NCBI GenBank assembly: GCA_026724425.1
Contig: JAIUCV010000102.1
Coordinates: 248,001-312,000 of the forward strand
Source of the DNA: Erythrophleum ivorense
Lineage: Eukaryota; Streptophyta; Magnoliopsida; Fabales; Fabaceae
DNA: 64,000 bases
Direction of reading: 5' to 3'
This document shows, piece after piece, positions 1 to 12,274 of the stretch. The translations under genes and the position numbers were made by a program. How positions within the stretch are numbered: position 1 is the stretch's first letter; the number at the start of each line of letters is the position of its first letter. The notes beneath the pieces are model-generated. The model saw only the letters and a program-made list of their open reading frames with translations. It did not search any database and was not told the DNA's origin.

Positions 1-534
1 GAACGTGGGAGATCATACCGGACTCTCTGGTTCACACTTCACACACAAAGATTAGTTGGCTAAACCAGTTGTTGGTCGGTTTTCTGTAGACCACCATTTT
101 GAACCCAAAAACCGCTTTTGCATCAGTGGTGATTGATATGTCGGATTATATAGTGGCAAAATGTACAATGTTTTTGCAAGATAAACATACAAATTCAAAC
201 ATCGATTCGAAACTGATATATTAACAAATGAATGAAATGTAATTTAGCTATGTTCTTTTCATTTCCAACCTATTTACATTATTAGCAAAGCCATTTTAAA
301 CTGAATAGTACTGTATATCGATCATGTTACAGCCTATCAATTTGATGGTAAGAGTGGTATTTTTGGATTAATGTGAAAATATATGTTTATTTCATTGTAA
401 CAAAGATTATATATATTTTTAAAAAATAACAATTTTTAAGCCTGGTCTAGAAAATAATTACAAAAAAGTTATTAGGTTGAATAAAAAGTAGGCATACGTG
501 TCCGAAAATGTAATTATCATTCGCTGTGGGGGGC
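1..534. other. AT-rich spacer upstream of RPL7a
   Basis: No gene is recognisable here. The stretch is AT-rich with short reading frames only. Its right part is the distal promoter of RPL7a. The first hundred bases may belong to the flank of a gene lying to the left of the window. Confidence 0.5.
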
Positions 535-573
535 TGCTTTATATATATATATAGTGATAACATAAAACCCTAA
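535..573 (+). promoter_or_regulatory. RPL7a core promoter: TA-rich box and telo box
   Basis: A TATATA tract at about 538-552 is followed by the telo box AAACCCTAA at 565-573, about 55 bp before the start codon. Telo boxes close to the transcription start are typical of Arabidopsis ribosomal-protein and translation-related promoters. The motif is seen; its function is inferred from that association. Confidence 0.6.
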
Positions 574-627
574 ATCAGTCTTGCCCATCTTCCTCTTTCC
601 GCCGTCTGCCTCCAGAAATCGACTACG

Positions 628-2000
628 ATGGTATGTCGATTCACGCCTTGTGCAACTCTAAATCGCCATTTCTCTATGAGCTTGGCTTGTTTTTCTAAGT
701 AATTGTTGTGTTGTTAACCAATCTCTATGGTAAATCTGGAATACGCCGAGTTGTTTGATTTCGTACTCTGTCTAGTGAACGCATTGGTAGTTTAGCTGCT
801 TCTCGGAGCTAGATTTAGAGAAAAAACGATGTTGATTTCTTGTTTGTGATGCTGATTTTGATTTCATAGGCACCTAAAAAGGGAGTGAGAGTGGTTACCA
901 AGAAGAAGCCGGTATGTATGCTCGTCTTACATTGTGTTGAATCATGAGCTTTGTGATGGAATGGAATCTGAATCTAATTGGATTTGTGGTGTTTTAGGAG
1001 AAAGTTACGAACCCATTGTTTGAGAGAAGGCCAAAGCAATTCGGAATCGGTGGAGCATTGCCTCCGAAGAAGGATCTGACTCGGTACATCAAATGGCCAA
1101 AATCAATCCGTCTTCAGAGACAGAAGCGTATCCTTAAGCAGAGGCTCAAGGTCCCTCCAGCTCTTAACCAGTTCACCAAGACTCTTGACAAGAATCTCGG
1201 TAAGTTTTTCTTTTGTTTGCATGCTTCTCTTCTTTAGTTGCATTACTCAATTTCAAACGCCGTTATTTGTGATTTGCAGCAACAAACCTCTTCAAGGTTA
1301 TGATGAAGTATAGGCCAGAGGACAAAGCCGCCAAGAAGGACCGTATTTTGAAGAAGGCTCAAGCCGAGGCTGAGGGAAAGCCTTCTGAATCCAAGAAGCC
1401 TATTGTCGTCAAGTACGGACTCAACCACGTGACTTACCTGATCGAGCAGAACAAGGCTCAGCTTGTCGTGATTGCACACGATGTTGACCCGATTGAGCTG
1501 GTCGTCTGGTTACCTGCTCTTTGTAGGAAAATGGAAGTCCCTTACTGCATTGTCAAGGGCAAATCTCGTCTTGGAGCGGTATGATAAATGGAAGTCCCTT
1601 ACTGCATTGTCAAGGGCAACTCTCTCTTTCCTTGATTGTAATCCTGATTTATGCTCATTTCTCTCCCATCGATTTGCAGATCGTTCACCAGAAGACTGCT
1701 TCTTGCTTGTGTTTGACCTCTGTCAAGAACGAGGACAAGCTTGAGTTCAGCAAAATTCTCGAGGCCATCAAGGTACAAAAGCTTATTCTATCTAACTTGG
1801 AAACTTATACAAGTTATCATAGTGAGACTTGTCTAAATCTTTAGCGTGTTTCTCTGTGTGGTGAATAGGCAAACTTCAACGACAAGTACGACGAGTACAG
1901 GAAGAAGTGGGGAGGAGGCATAATGGGATCCAAGTCTCAAGCCAAGACCAAAGCTAAGGAGAGGGTTCTTGCCAAGGAGGCTGCCCAGAGATTGAACTAA
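628..2000 (+). CDS. RPL7A: 60S ribosomal protein eL8 (L7a)
   Basis: Large-subunit ribosomal protein eL8 (L7Ae/L30e/S12e RNA-binding fold), a cytosolic ribosome component. Six exons join to 256 codons: 628-630, 870-911, 998-1199, 1280-1578, 1680-1772 and 1869-2000. The first exon is only the ATG, followed directly by GTATGT, a common design in plant ribosomal-protein genes. All joins keep frame and use GT-AG. The protein is Lys/Arg-rich at both ends, and the central part (about residues 110-200) is the L7Ae-type domain. The 256-residue length matches the plant family. By memory the best match is the At3g62870-type copy. Intron 4 (1579-1679) contains a 34-bp duplicate of exon 4 sequence. Confidence 0.95.
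1529..1619 (+). repeat. 34-bp exon segment duplicated into the next intron
   Basis: The stretch at 1529-1562 in exon 4 of RPL7a (ending GTCAAGGGCAA) recurs identically at 1586-1619, offset by 57 bp, inside intron 4. The splice donor at 1579 lies between the two copies. This looks like a recent tandem slippage duplication. Confidence 0.85.
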
Positions 2001-2667
2001 GATTTATCTCTTTTGTTCTCGTTTTAAGAAACATATGATCATGGTTTTGTTTAGCTATTTCTTGAAAGATTTTAAGTTTCTTGCTCTCTCTTTATCTTAT
2101 GGATGTTTTGTCAACACTTTTAAGGATTTTATGCAGTTTTGTTATACATTTTTTGCTTTCGAGTTTGATTTATTGATCCTTTCTTTGCAAATTAAAAACA
2201 TGTTTTTCTTGTGTTTACAGGTTTAGTTATAATTTGTCTAGAGAAGTTGATTCACAGGTGGATTACTACTCATCATCGTTAGTTATTTCTACTTATGTCT
2301 TGTGATTGTACGTATTACCAAACTCTGGGACATACATATGCGTCAAGTTATAAAATAAATTGAAGATGAGTGTTGTGGGGATAAAAGGCTTTTTGTTAAC
2401 TGAAAAATCTAGGAACCTAATGGCAGAAACTAGTGAATGGGCTCTGATTCAATATATTCAGAAAGTTTTTATAATTTAGGATTTTCCACTAAAATTAAAT
2501 GTTCAATTTTATTTTTTTATTAGAAATAAAAAATTTAGAAGAAACAAATAAAAAATCTGACTCTACAAATTCGATAACCGCATTCAATCTTCCGTCTCGC
2601 TCTCTCTTTCTCTCTCTTAGATAACTCGTTTTTCTCTCTCTCTCTCTCTGAAAGCATCGACACGAGC
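2001..2667 (+). other. RPL7a 3' flank and MAGL-like promoter
   Basis: Spacer between two co-oriented genes. A pyrimidine-rich CT microsatellite runs from about 2595 to 2650, directly upstream of the hydrolase start and probably in its 5' leader. No other gene is seen. Confidence 0.6.
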
Positions 2668-5465
2668 ATGATGAAGTTAAAGTTCGATTACCAGGAGGTC
2701 TCTCCCTCTCTCTGGATCAATGATTACTTTGTTTAGAGAATCTCTGTTTCAGAAAACAAAAACGAAAATCACTTTGATGGATTCGTTTGTTCTTATTACT
2801 TTTGACTTCTGCACAGGAATATATTAGAAACTCGAGAGGCGTTGAGTTGTTCGCTTGCAGATGGCTTCCATCTTCTTCTTCTCCCAAAGCTCTCATCTTC
2901 CTCTGCCATGGTACTAACACCTTTTTTTTTTTTTTCCCTGTTATATCGAATCTCTAGTTAAGTTATATCTGCCTAATTTTTAGGGATTTTTATTTAACTG
3001 ATTCATAAAAATCCTCACTTAAAGAATTGGTCAATGTGCAGGCTATGGAATGGAGTGTAGTGGCTTCATGAGAGGTATTTTTGTTTTATTTTCCCTTTGT
3101 CTCTTCTTTTTTAATGCTCCTATGTCACCCCAATTTAAGTTTGAAAAACCAAACAAAAATATTCGTTTATATTAATTGATATATGTATGTATATATGCTT
3201 ATTTGTCTGGTCTGAGCAGGGAAAAACATCCATTTTTAGTTGTACAAACGTAATGGAATTTCAGAATCATGAAAACGAATTAGTCTATAGAAAACTATGA
3301 TATGTGTAGTAAGATTACATAATTCAGAATTGGTTTGTTTCATATATATTGAGTGTTTATATAGTGACAGGCATTAGATCGAATATATATATCATTAGTC
3401 ATCATCGACATCTATGGCGATCCATGATTTACGTTCTCGAGCTAGGGAATTTACTAGTATTTTACTCCAGGTTACAGAAAATATGTATGTGTTGGCATCA
3501 ACCATTTGTATTCATGGCATATCTAATCGAAGATCTTTTGTTATTTGTTTTTAGTTTTTATAAATAATTATATGGTAGGTATTATTATATTGAAAAGAAA
3601 AAAAAAAGATGCATATGTTGTTGTTAGTTGCGGAAGTAACTGCACTTTCGTCTGCTTAGTTTTTGTTATCTGATTTACATTCTCCACGTGTTTCTTTGGC
3701 CATCTTCACATATATAATGTAACTTCGGTATTTATTTTCTTGATTTTGGGAAAACGTTACACTATCCTTATCTTCAAAATATTCGTTTTTTGGTTTTTCG
3801 CTATATATAATTCATCTGAATGGCGGTGTGACCGAATGTATTTGCACTTGGTAATTGGTAACAATCCCAGAAAATGGTGTCTAGTGTCTAGTAATATATA
3901 ATCTCGAATAAATTATGAACGTGAGCGTCTGCCTAACTAAAAAAGTAATAAGTGTTGGACAAGAAATCTCGAGAATAGCATAAGAGTCCCCACGTATATA
4001 AATTTATAAAGCTGTTATTACTTGTGTTCCACAACGAGAAACTCGTGACCCTTACTTTGATTGATTGTGATATTTCGCAACTAATTCTGAATACTAGCAT
4101 ATTTACTTTGATTGATTGATTATATATAATTTCCAAAACCAGAGGTGAGCAGTAGCAGTTGGCCTGTTTTGGATACAGACACATGTTATTAGTCACCCAA
4201 CCATTATTTATAACATGAACACATTTCAAATAGTTGGTGTAATAATAGTTGTTTATGTTTGAATTACATTAGAATGCGGGATACGGCTGGCTTCAGCAGG
4301 ATATGCAGTATTTGGAATGGACTACGAAGGGCATGGTCGGTCCAAAGGAGCTCGTTGCTACATCAAAAAGTTCAGTAACTTAGTAAATGACTGCTACGAC
4401 TACTACACCTCCATCTCTGGTACCAATTCACCTATTAATCTCCTATCTCCATCAATAAGAAGACTTAAATCATTAGCACCTGACCCTTTTTTTTTTTTTT
4501 TTGTGGGTATTTAATTTCAGGGCAGGAAGGATACAAAGAGAAAGGTAGATTCTTGTATGGAGAATCCATGGGAGGTGCTGTTGCTTTGTTGCTTCACAAG
4601 AAAGATCCTTCTTTCTGGAATGGTGCCATCCTCGTCGCTCCCATGTGTAAGGTGTCACGTTTCTTCTCTACACCATCAAATTAAATCAATCATTTAATTA
4701 CGAGAGAGTTTATATATATTATCATTCAAAGACCAAATCTGTTTTTAACTAGTGGTGTGTGTTTGTGTGAGCAGATATCAGAGAAGGTTAAACCACATCC
4801 AGTAGTCATAAATCTGCTAACGAGAGTGGAAGAGATTATACCAAAATGGAAGATTGTTCCCACTAAAGATGTTATCGACGCTGCTTTCAAAGATCCGGTC
4901 AAGCGCGAAGAGGTAAAATCAAACCAAAATACTAATAAAAATAAAATAACATAATGAGTGTCCTAAAACTTGGTTTTTAAAAATGTAGATAAGGAACAAC
5001 AAGCTGATATATCAAGACAAGCCAAGACTCAAAACCGCACTTGAAATGCTTAGAACAAGCATGAACCTCGAAGACACTCTCCACGAGATCACATTGCCTT
5101 TCTTTGTGCTCCACGGTGAAGCAGACATTGTGACTGATCCAGAGATCAGCAAAGCCTTGTTCGAGAAAGCAAGCACACAGGACAAAACCATCAAGCTTTA
5201 TCCAGGCATGTGGCATGGGTTGACTTCTGGTGAGCCTGACGCTAACGTTGACCTCGTCTTTGCTGACATCATCGCTTGGCTTGACCTCCGTACCGGAGAC
5301 TCCGCTTCTCTCACCGTGACTCCCATCAGAGATTTTACCGCCAGTGTTCAAAAGGTTGTTGACGGCGTTAGTAACGGCCAACAGAAACATAAACGGCCAC
5401 AGTCTAGTTTCCTTTGCGGGTTAAACGGAGGTGGACGCCGTTTGGTCCATCGATCTTCTATGTAA
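2668..5465 (+). CDS. Monoacylglycerol-lipase-like alpha/beta hydrolase
   Basis: Serine hydrolase of the plant caffeoylshikimate esterase/MAGL family, which cleaves monoacylglycerols or related esters. Seven exons give 349 codons: 2668-2697, 2817-2910, 3042-3074, 4273-4419, 4521-4651, 4775-4912 and 4989-5465. The catalytic triad is visible as Ser117 in GESMGG, Asp237 in HGEADIV and His267 in GMWHGL. An oxyanion HGYG motif sits early in the protein, at the exon 2/3 junction. Intron 3 is unusually long (about 1.2 kb) and AT-rich, without a recognisable insert. The start has two tandem ATGs; the upstream one is used here, and the second is equally possible. By memory it corresponds to At3g62860 (MAGL12). 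The physiological substrate is unknown. Confidence 0.9.
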
Positions 5466-6002
5466 TAATAAAATCAAGCAGAGAAGAATCTCTTGATTAT
5501 GTTTATTTTCAATGAACTTAAGATTTTTGGTTATCGGAGACTCTTGTTCGTAGGACCTACGGTATTTTGTAATACCAAAAATAATTGCTTGGGTAAAAAA
5601 TCATAAATACTATGATCACTAAATTACAAAGAATACTTGTCACAAATGAATTACTCGCTTCGCTAATAGTGCGCGTTCGAATACTAATCTTTGGGCTTTT
5701 GCTGTTATACTCTAAAGGCCTAATATTGTGTGTATGGGCCTTAATGCTCCATTCTTGTGTGCGTGGGCCTATATCCTTTGCTCTCTGTACTCTTTCTTCT
5801 TTGACCTCCTCATTCTTCTTCCTGTGAGATCTTTGGAAACCGAAAGCGGGATTTAGCTGGTAAAACCCTAATTCCTCCGATCTGCGTTTATACGGGAATC
5901 TGTTATATAGATTCTTAATCCCTCGTTTTCCCACTTTAATCCTTTGCAGGTTCCTTCTTTTTCTCGGAGAATTTTGTCGAACGGAGTTTGCTTCAAATCA
6001 AC
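5466..6002 (+). promoter_or_regulatory. SmD2 promoter with site II elements and telo box
   Basis: Two site II elements (TGGGCC at 5735-5740 and 5764-5769) precede a telo box (AAACCCTAA at 5863-5871), the usual combination in Arabidopsis housekeeping promoters. A TTTGCAG acceptor-like site at about 5943-5949 suggests a short 5'UTR intron between the telo box and the ATG. The first 200 bases are the 3' flank of the hydrolase. Confidence 0.6.
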
Positions 6003-6914
6003 ATGAGTAGGCCAATGGAGGAGGATAACGTAAGTTAATCTCTTCGTCTCTCGTTTTATTCGATTTCTTCTTCTTTATCTCACAATAAACATAAACCCTA
6101 ATTCGCTATTTTTTCATGTGACATCTCACCCATCTGATCCCTAGTCTGGCTAATTAGGGCTTTGAGGTACTGAGTTAGATATTAATTCTCTACATACTAT
6201 TTTTTTGTTTGTTTTTTGTTTTATCCTGAGCGTCGATTTTGGATCTTACGGGTTCTCAATTGGAATTTGTTGATGAATCCTTTGGAAAACTTATGGTTAT
6301 GTATCTCCTAGTGAACATAGAGAGACGCTATTCTGAGAATTTGTCTTGTTGGTGTCATATCTCACAAGATGACCATCAAGCGTTTTGGCTATGTGAATGT
6401 TGCTGGTTTTGACTAGTGCTTGATGTTATCATGTAGGCAAAACTTGTACTGGCTGCATTCTTGATTGGTGCTCTTTAGTTTTACTAGATCACAGTCGTAA
6501 TGCTTTTTGACTACATTGTATCTTATCAGGGAAAGACCGAAGAGGAGGAATTCAACACGGGACCACTCTCAGTTCTGATGATGAGCGTTAAGAATAACAC
6601 TCAGGTGTTGATCAATTGCCGCAACAACAGGAAGCTCCTTGGCCGAGTAAGAGCTTTTGACAGGCACTGCAACATGGTTTTGGAAAACGTCAGAGAAATG
6701 TGGACTGAGGTAAAACTTGTGTATCTATTTTTTTCTGTCCATGGTTACTAGAGAACTAACTACCATCTCTTACATGGCTTCTCTGGTTTTTTTATAGGTA
6801 CCAAAAACCGGAAAAGGAAAGAAGAAAGCTCTTCCCGTCAACAGAGATAGGTTCATCAGCAAGATGTTTCTTCGTGGCGACTCTGTCATTATCGTCCTCA
6901 GGAATCCCAAGTGA
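6003..6914 (+). CDS. SMD2: Small nuclear ribonucleoprotein SmD2
   Basis: Core Sm protein of the spliceosomal U snRNPs. It forms the heptameric Sm ring with the other Sm proteins on U1, U2, U4 and U5 snRNA in the nucleus. Three exons (6003-6029, 6530-6709, 6798-6914) give 107 residues, the usual SmD2 length. Sm motif 1 covers roughly residues 28-62 (GPLSVLMMSVKNNTQVLINC onward). Sm motif 2 is near the C-terminus with the FLRGDSVIIVL signature. A basic GKGKKKA loop lies between them, as in other SmD2 proteins. All splice sites are GT-AG. A GA microsatellite starts at the stop codon. Confidence 0.95.
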
Positions 6915-7338
6915 GAGAGAGAGAGAGAGGGAGAGATTGACATGTCTTCTCGTCGTGGTTGCTATCCATATGATCAAATCCTAGTCAACTCCTAATGTTT
7001 GCAGCAATGTGGAAATATTATGAATATGATGAGTTTCTTATTTCTGGTGTTCCCTTTCGTTCTGTATTAATACACTTAAACGCAGCCCTGAGTAATGCCA
7101 CTAAACTTCGTAATTGCAGAAGACAAAAGTTTTTTTTTTTTCCCTTTAAACTGTAGTGAGGTCCATGAATAGTAAAGCCACCAAACTCTTACTCTACACG
7201 AATATAATATCAGAATAGTAGTAAACAAAAACAGAATAAAATTCAAGAAACGAAAGCTCTCTTTCTTCTTTCCTCATTGGTAGCTGCAAGCAAAAGACTG
7301 ACCGCTACTTTGCTTTGCGTCTGCGTCTGCGTATGGTC
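6915..7338. other. Convergent 3' spacer between SmD2 and UXS
   Basis: Shared 3' region of two convergent genes. It begins with a (GA)n tract (6912-6934) and includes an 11-T run at about 7131-7141. No gene is seen. Confidence 0.5.
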
Positions 7339-10000
7339 TCAAGCTGAGGTTGTTTTGGTGGTGGTTGTAGCCATGGAAGCGCCTTCCTTCTGGTCACCAA
7401 AGACACGTTGACGGAAGTCTTTGACCATGAGAGGGAGTCCCTGACGAAGAGAGATCTTTGGTTCCCAACCTAAAAGCTCTTTGGCCTTGGTGATGTCAGG
7501 CTTTCTCTTGTGAGGGTCATCTTCTGTGTTTGGTCTAAACTCTATGTTTGCGTTGGGGTCAATCGTCTCTTGAACCACCTGCAACCAAATCAAAGACATC
7601 AGAATCCAGCCAGGGTTCAATGTAAAGAAATACATAAAGGGTTATAGAAAGAAACCTTAGCTAGCTCGAGCATGGTGAATTCACCAGGGTTACCAAGGTT
7701 AAACGGCCCAACATGTTCTCCCTCCATCAATCTCATCAAACCTTCCACCTTTAGGAATCACACAAACACACAAATCAGTACAAAATTAACAACTTCAATT
7801 ACCGGGACAAAGTGCCAAATAAAGTTCAGACCCCATTTTGGTCCCCTGTCACATGATATTCATACCCATTTTCCATAAGACTGGTAAAGTGGGGACCGTT
7901 TCTAATGTCTGTCAGAGATTTGGGTCTCATGCTTTAAAGCACTTGTTGTTAGATCCCACACCATACTCACTCGTTGCTACAATAACATGTGAGCTCACTT
8001 GACACAATTTAACTTCCCTTGTTTTTTTCTCTCTAAAGAAAAATCATTCTACACGAGTAAATCCCTTTCCTTTTGTCCACCCTAAGAAAGTAGTTTCCAC
8101 TAAACAGAAAAAGAACTTTAAGGCCTTACCAGATCAGAAACAAACTGGAAACTCCTTGTCTGCTTCCCATCACCATAAACAGTCAATGGTTCTTTCCTGA
8201 GTGCCTGTTCAATTATTATTAATTCAAACCATCATTACTCTCATCATTCACTAGAAACCATTCTTTGATCAATTTATTTGTTTGTGCCAGTGGATTATCA
8301 ACCAACCTGCGCAACGAAGTTGCTGACAACACGCCCATCATCTATACACATTCTTGGACCGTAGGTGTTGAAGATCCTAGCAATCCTGACCTATGACCAA
8401 TCACAAAGGCAGACACAAACACATTCATTGAAACGCTCTCTATCATCTCTTCTTTTTTGCAAAGAAAAAAAATTAACAAACCTCAACATTGGCACCACGG
8501 TGATAGTCCATGGTAAGCGTCTCTGCCGTACGCTTCCCTTCGTCGTAGCAACTACGAACACCTGTTCCAACCATTACAACCACAAGAAACATGATTATCC
8601 AAGTTTTAGAAAACTTTAAGATACGACACTTCTGAGTGAGTGAATAGTCACTGTCGGTAAAATTACTGTGCCAATAAAAAAGTGACTGTAAAAGCAGATC
8701 TTTGAAGGCTCTGAGTTTTTGAATTGAATATTAGGCTAGCGGTTAATATGGAGGCTACGTCTAACATAGGGACACGTATAAGAGCCGCACGATCAGAAAA
8801 GACCCAAAAAAAATTTACGGTCAAACAGAGAAGGGGACCAGATCTGAAAAGAAAGCACATGAGGCGCATCATAAAACATCTGTTTTTCAACTCTCTCTCT
8901 CTCCTAACGTGCGCATTTTCCGACACTGAGGAAGAAAATTCAAAGCACAAAAGACAGAGCAGCTCGAAACGCCGTCGTGTCACGCTACGGTGGAATGGGT
9001 TTGGGAACAAAAGCGATTCGTTTTCAGATTCCGATTGGATGATTAAAAGAACAAGAAAACAAGACACCGCTAAAATCTAAAAAGTAAAAACTGATTAAAA
9101 GAAGGAATCGATTAGGGAAGAGAAATGGGGATTACCGATGGGATTAACGTTGCCCCAGTAAGTCTCAACCTGAGGATGCTGCAGAGGATCACCGTAAACC
9201 TCACTGGTGCTCGTCAGGAGAAATCTGGCACCGACTCTCTTGGCCAGACCAAGCATGTTCAACGTCCCTACCACATTCGTCTTGTATACCCTTCATTCGA
9301 GTCAAGGAACAAACAACAACAACAACAACAACAACAATTCCATGTATACAACGAAACAGAGAATTGAAATCCGAAAGGATATGATAGTCTTGACGGGATT
9401 GAATTTGTAGTGGACAGGGGAGGCAGGGCATGCCAGATGATAGATCTGATCAACCTCAAGGAGGATCGGCTCGACGACATCGTGACGGATGAGCTCGAAA
9501 TTAGGGTTGCCGAAATGGTGCATCACGTTCTCTTTCCGTCCCGTGAAGAAATTGTCCACGACGATCACGGTGTCTCCTCTCTCCATCAGCCGATCCACGA
9601 GATGCGATCCCACGAATCCGGCACCACCGGTCACCACCACTCTTAACCCTTTGCGTTTCAATCCGAGTGGGATTTTCCCGCCTGTTGCTCCGATCCGTGA
9701 CAGGTACTCGAGGCTAGGCTTCCTCTGTGCCTGGAACGCCGGGAGGTACGATTCCTCGGGCCTGATTCCGTAACCGGAAAACGGATCCGAGTAGGCTATG
9801 GATTGGGTGGAACGAGGGAAAACTGTAAAAACCAACGTCGCAATTGCAATGCCGACGAGAACAAAGAGAAGCCTCTGTTCTCGGAGCATGTAACGCATCG
9901 GGCGGGTCACTAAGAACCATGGTTTGATTGGTTTCGGGTAGTAAGCATCGGCGGCGGGTTGGTCCGCCTCGTGTCGCCGGTTGATCAGCTCGCTCGCCAT
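7339..10000 (-). CDS. UXS2: UDP-glucuronate decarboxylase (UDP-xylose synthase), membrane-anchored
   Basis: Converts UDP-glucuronate to UDP-xylose, the donor for xyloglucan and xylan synthesis. The N-terminal cytosolic tail plus a single membrane anchor (about residues 44-61) indicates the Golgi type II isoform. Seven exons (10000-9383, 9283-9136, 8561-8482, 8390-8307, 8204-8130, 7748-7656, 7578-7339) give 445 residues. The extended SDR domain starts at the Rossmann motif TGGAGFVG (124-131). The catalytic pair is YxxxK at Tyr261/Lys265, following the TSTSEVYGD segment. Intron 1 is a U12-type AT-AC intron (listed separately); the protein is only continuous if it is removed with AT-AC ends. The C-terminus is Thr-rich. 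By memory this is the UXS2/AUD1 ortholog. The product is the donor for XXT1 encoded at 37.4 kb. Confidence 0.95.
9284..9382 (-). other. U12-type AT-AC intron in UXS2
   Basis: On the minus strand this 99-nt intron begins ATATCCTTTC and ends TATAC. It holds a branch-site match TTCCTTGAC (plus strand 9301-9309) about 18 nt before the 3' end. These match the minor-spliceosome AT-AC consensus (ATATCCTT and TTCCTTRAC). No GT-AG pair joins the flanking codons ACT ATC and AAG ACG correctly. The middle is a (TTG)n microsatellite, read as (CAA)n on the plus strand at 9310-9338. Confidence 0.88.
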
Positions 10001-11230
10001 CTCGCTTTCTTCTCGTTGTCTCCTACCTCAATTAAACAGACGAAAGACTTCTAGATCTACAGTTGAGAGAGGGAGAGAAATTCAATCAATAAGGAAAATT
10101 TTCTGGGCTCTTTTTATTTTCTAGGAAAAAAATCACCGAGTCGAACTCGCCGGGAACTGAGTCGACCTTGAAACGAGAGTGAAAAGCGAATCGGGTTTTT
10201 GTGTATTTAAGTAGCGGAGGCGTTACAGTTCAAGGCTAATATTCACTCTTATTACAATTATGCCCTTTCGCTTTGTAATATTTTTTGGCAATTTATTTAT
10301 TTTCTTGGACTTTCCTTCAAAATCGGACATTAATATCTGTTACTTGGTCCATTGTTTGCAACCACAAGAAAACACATACATAAAATAGTATGATTTGTTA
10401 TAATTTTTAAAGACATGTTGTAAATATCTTTATGTAATGTAATTAATGACGTGATAGGTTCGTTAGGTAATGCTAATGTCACGTAAACAAAGTCAATGCC
10501 AAACCCTAACTTAGCACTCAAAGCCAAATTGGTGGTAGCTTTGAGTGATTTCGACGTTCGTTTTATTTTTACTTTTTCCTTTGAATTATTTACAATCAAC
10601 ATAACATAATATTTATAAATTAGTAAGTTGCCATAAAAAAATAATACTAGTAAAACAAAAGAAAACATTATTTAAAACAAAAGCATTTCCTAACAAACTT
10701 TATAACAGTTTTGGCATAATCACATTCATAACGTTTTCGACCGTAATGGTTTGGCAAACGTGATATCCTGTACAAAAAGTTTATACGAGTTTTAAATGTG
10801 ACTTGCTGTTGTTTTATCTGGCCATGTTGTTAACTCAATTAAAATCTCAATTGTGTGGTAGATCTCTGACTCCATCCAAATTCCAAATTGTAACAACTTC
10901 TTTGTGCGATTAAGATTGTTTAAGTCGTTTAGTAAAAAAGGATGGTATGGTAAAAATGTTTAAGTGAAAAACAAAGTTTATTTGAAACAAACGATTGAAT
11001 AAAGCTTTAGACGTCGAATTGCTAATTCAAAAGCATATATTAACTATAGATTTGATCTTGCCCTGCTTAACACATTTTATTTGATTAACTAGTCAACGAA
11101 AATTTGTTTATATTTGATATTTTCCTTGTGAAAATTATACAAAAATGGATTGGTTCATATATAGAACAATATCAAATATTTGACAGAAGGGAACATTTGG
11201 AGTTGGTAATGGAAATATAGGTAAATTGTA
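10001..11230 (-). other. UXS2 upstream region
   Basis: Promoter side of the minus-strand UXS2 gene followed by AT-rich spacer. Only short spurious frames are present. No gene, RNA or clear element is seen before the Helitron end at 11231. Confidence 0.5.
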
Positions 11231-11460
11231 TCTCTATACTATTAATTGAGAAGTACATCTTTGTTTTTGGACAAAAAAACCATCCCTCCTTATGAACAAA
11301 ATCTGTTTAGAAACAGGTATATCTAGGGTTAATTTAGTAAAAAAACTTAAAACCCAATGTTTGGACGCGGACATAGATTCTACTTAAATCAAACCAGTTT
11401 GGTTTTCTTAAACCAACAAACAATTGAACCATAAACAATCGATTTTTTCCTGTAGATAAT

Positions 11461-11701
11461 AACACAATCACATATTTCCGTTTTTGCAGCCCTTTAGAAT
11501 ACATCCATAAAAGAAATTTTACACTTTTGCAAGGATAAATCAATCGATTTTTCCCTCTACATATAACACAATCACATATTTCCGTTTTTGCACCCCTTTA
11601 GAATACATCCATAAAAGAAATTTTACACTTTTAACACAATCACATATTTCCGTTTTTGCAGCCCTTTAGAATACATCCATAAAAGAAATTTTACACTTTT
11701 G
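11461..11701 (+). repeat. Three copies of a 68-bp unit within the Helitron
   Basis: Near-identical copies lie at 11461-11529, 11565-11632 and 11633-11701, each running from AACACAATCACATATTTCCG to ATTTTACACTTTT. The last two abut directly. The first two also share a short CAATCGATTTTT-containing linker, which suggests an original unit of about 104 bp later shortened. Confidence 0.85.
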
Positions 11702-12274
11702 CTAGCGAGATTTCCAATTTTAAGAAAAACCCTACTACTATATAATACGTGACCCATCATCAATGAGCCATAAGTCGAATCAAGTTTACAAGAGCATAGC
11801 AGTGCAGTGCGGATGGAAGCAATTATGAACAAAGTTTACAAGAGCATAGCTGTTTTTCCAGAAAACAGCATGGTCCCAAGTTTTAGCCTTTGCTCTGATA
11901 AAAGAACTTAGATGAGAAACTGAAAAAAAAAAGGAGAAGCAGAGAGAGTTCATTAAAAAGAACCAAAGAGAAGATTCAAGAGTCATAGGCAATAAAGGTT
12001 ATGAATTGAAGGGATCTTAAGAATTTTCGGAGTGTTTTGGCTCAAAAGGAAGATCATCAATAGCACAACTATTGGCTGGATTTTCTGTCGGTGGTGGAAA
12101 CATAATCTCATGAAGAAGCATGAGCTGATGAAGACTAAATTTACAAAAGGACATAATCAAGACTATCTATCTTCATTTAATCTTCGAGAGACAGAAATCA
12201 GAGATATATCATTAAATTTGCAATTTATATGATCGTCGAAGAAGAAGAAAGAGGCGAGTAAGGGGGGAGCTTAC

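Noticed and set aside
8724..9080. 118- and 134-codon overlapping frames within UXS2 intron 2
   Set aside because: They lie inside a GT-AG intron of an intact gene, on both strands, without recognisable similarity.
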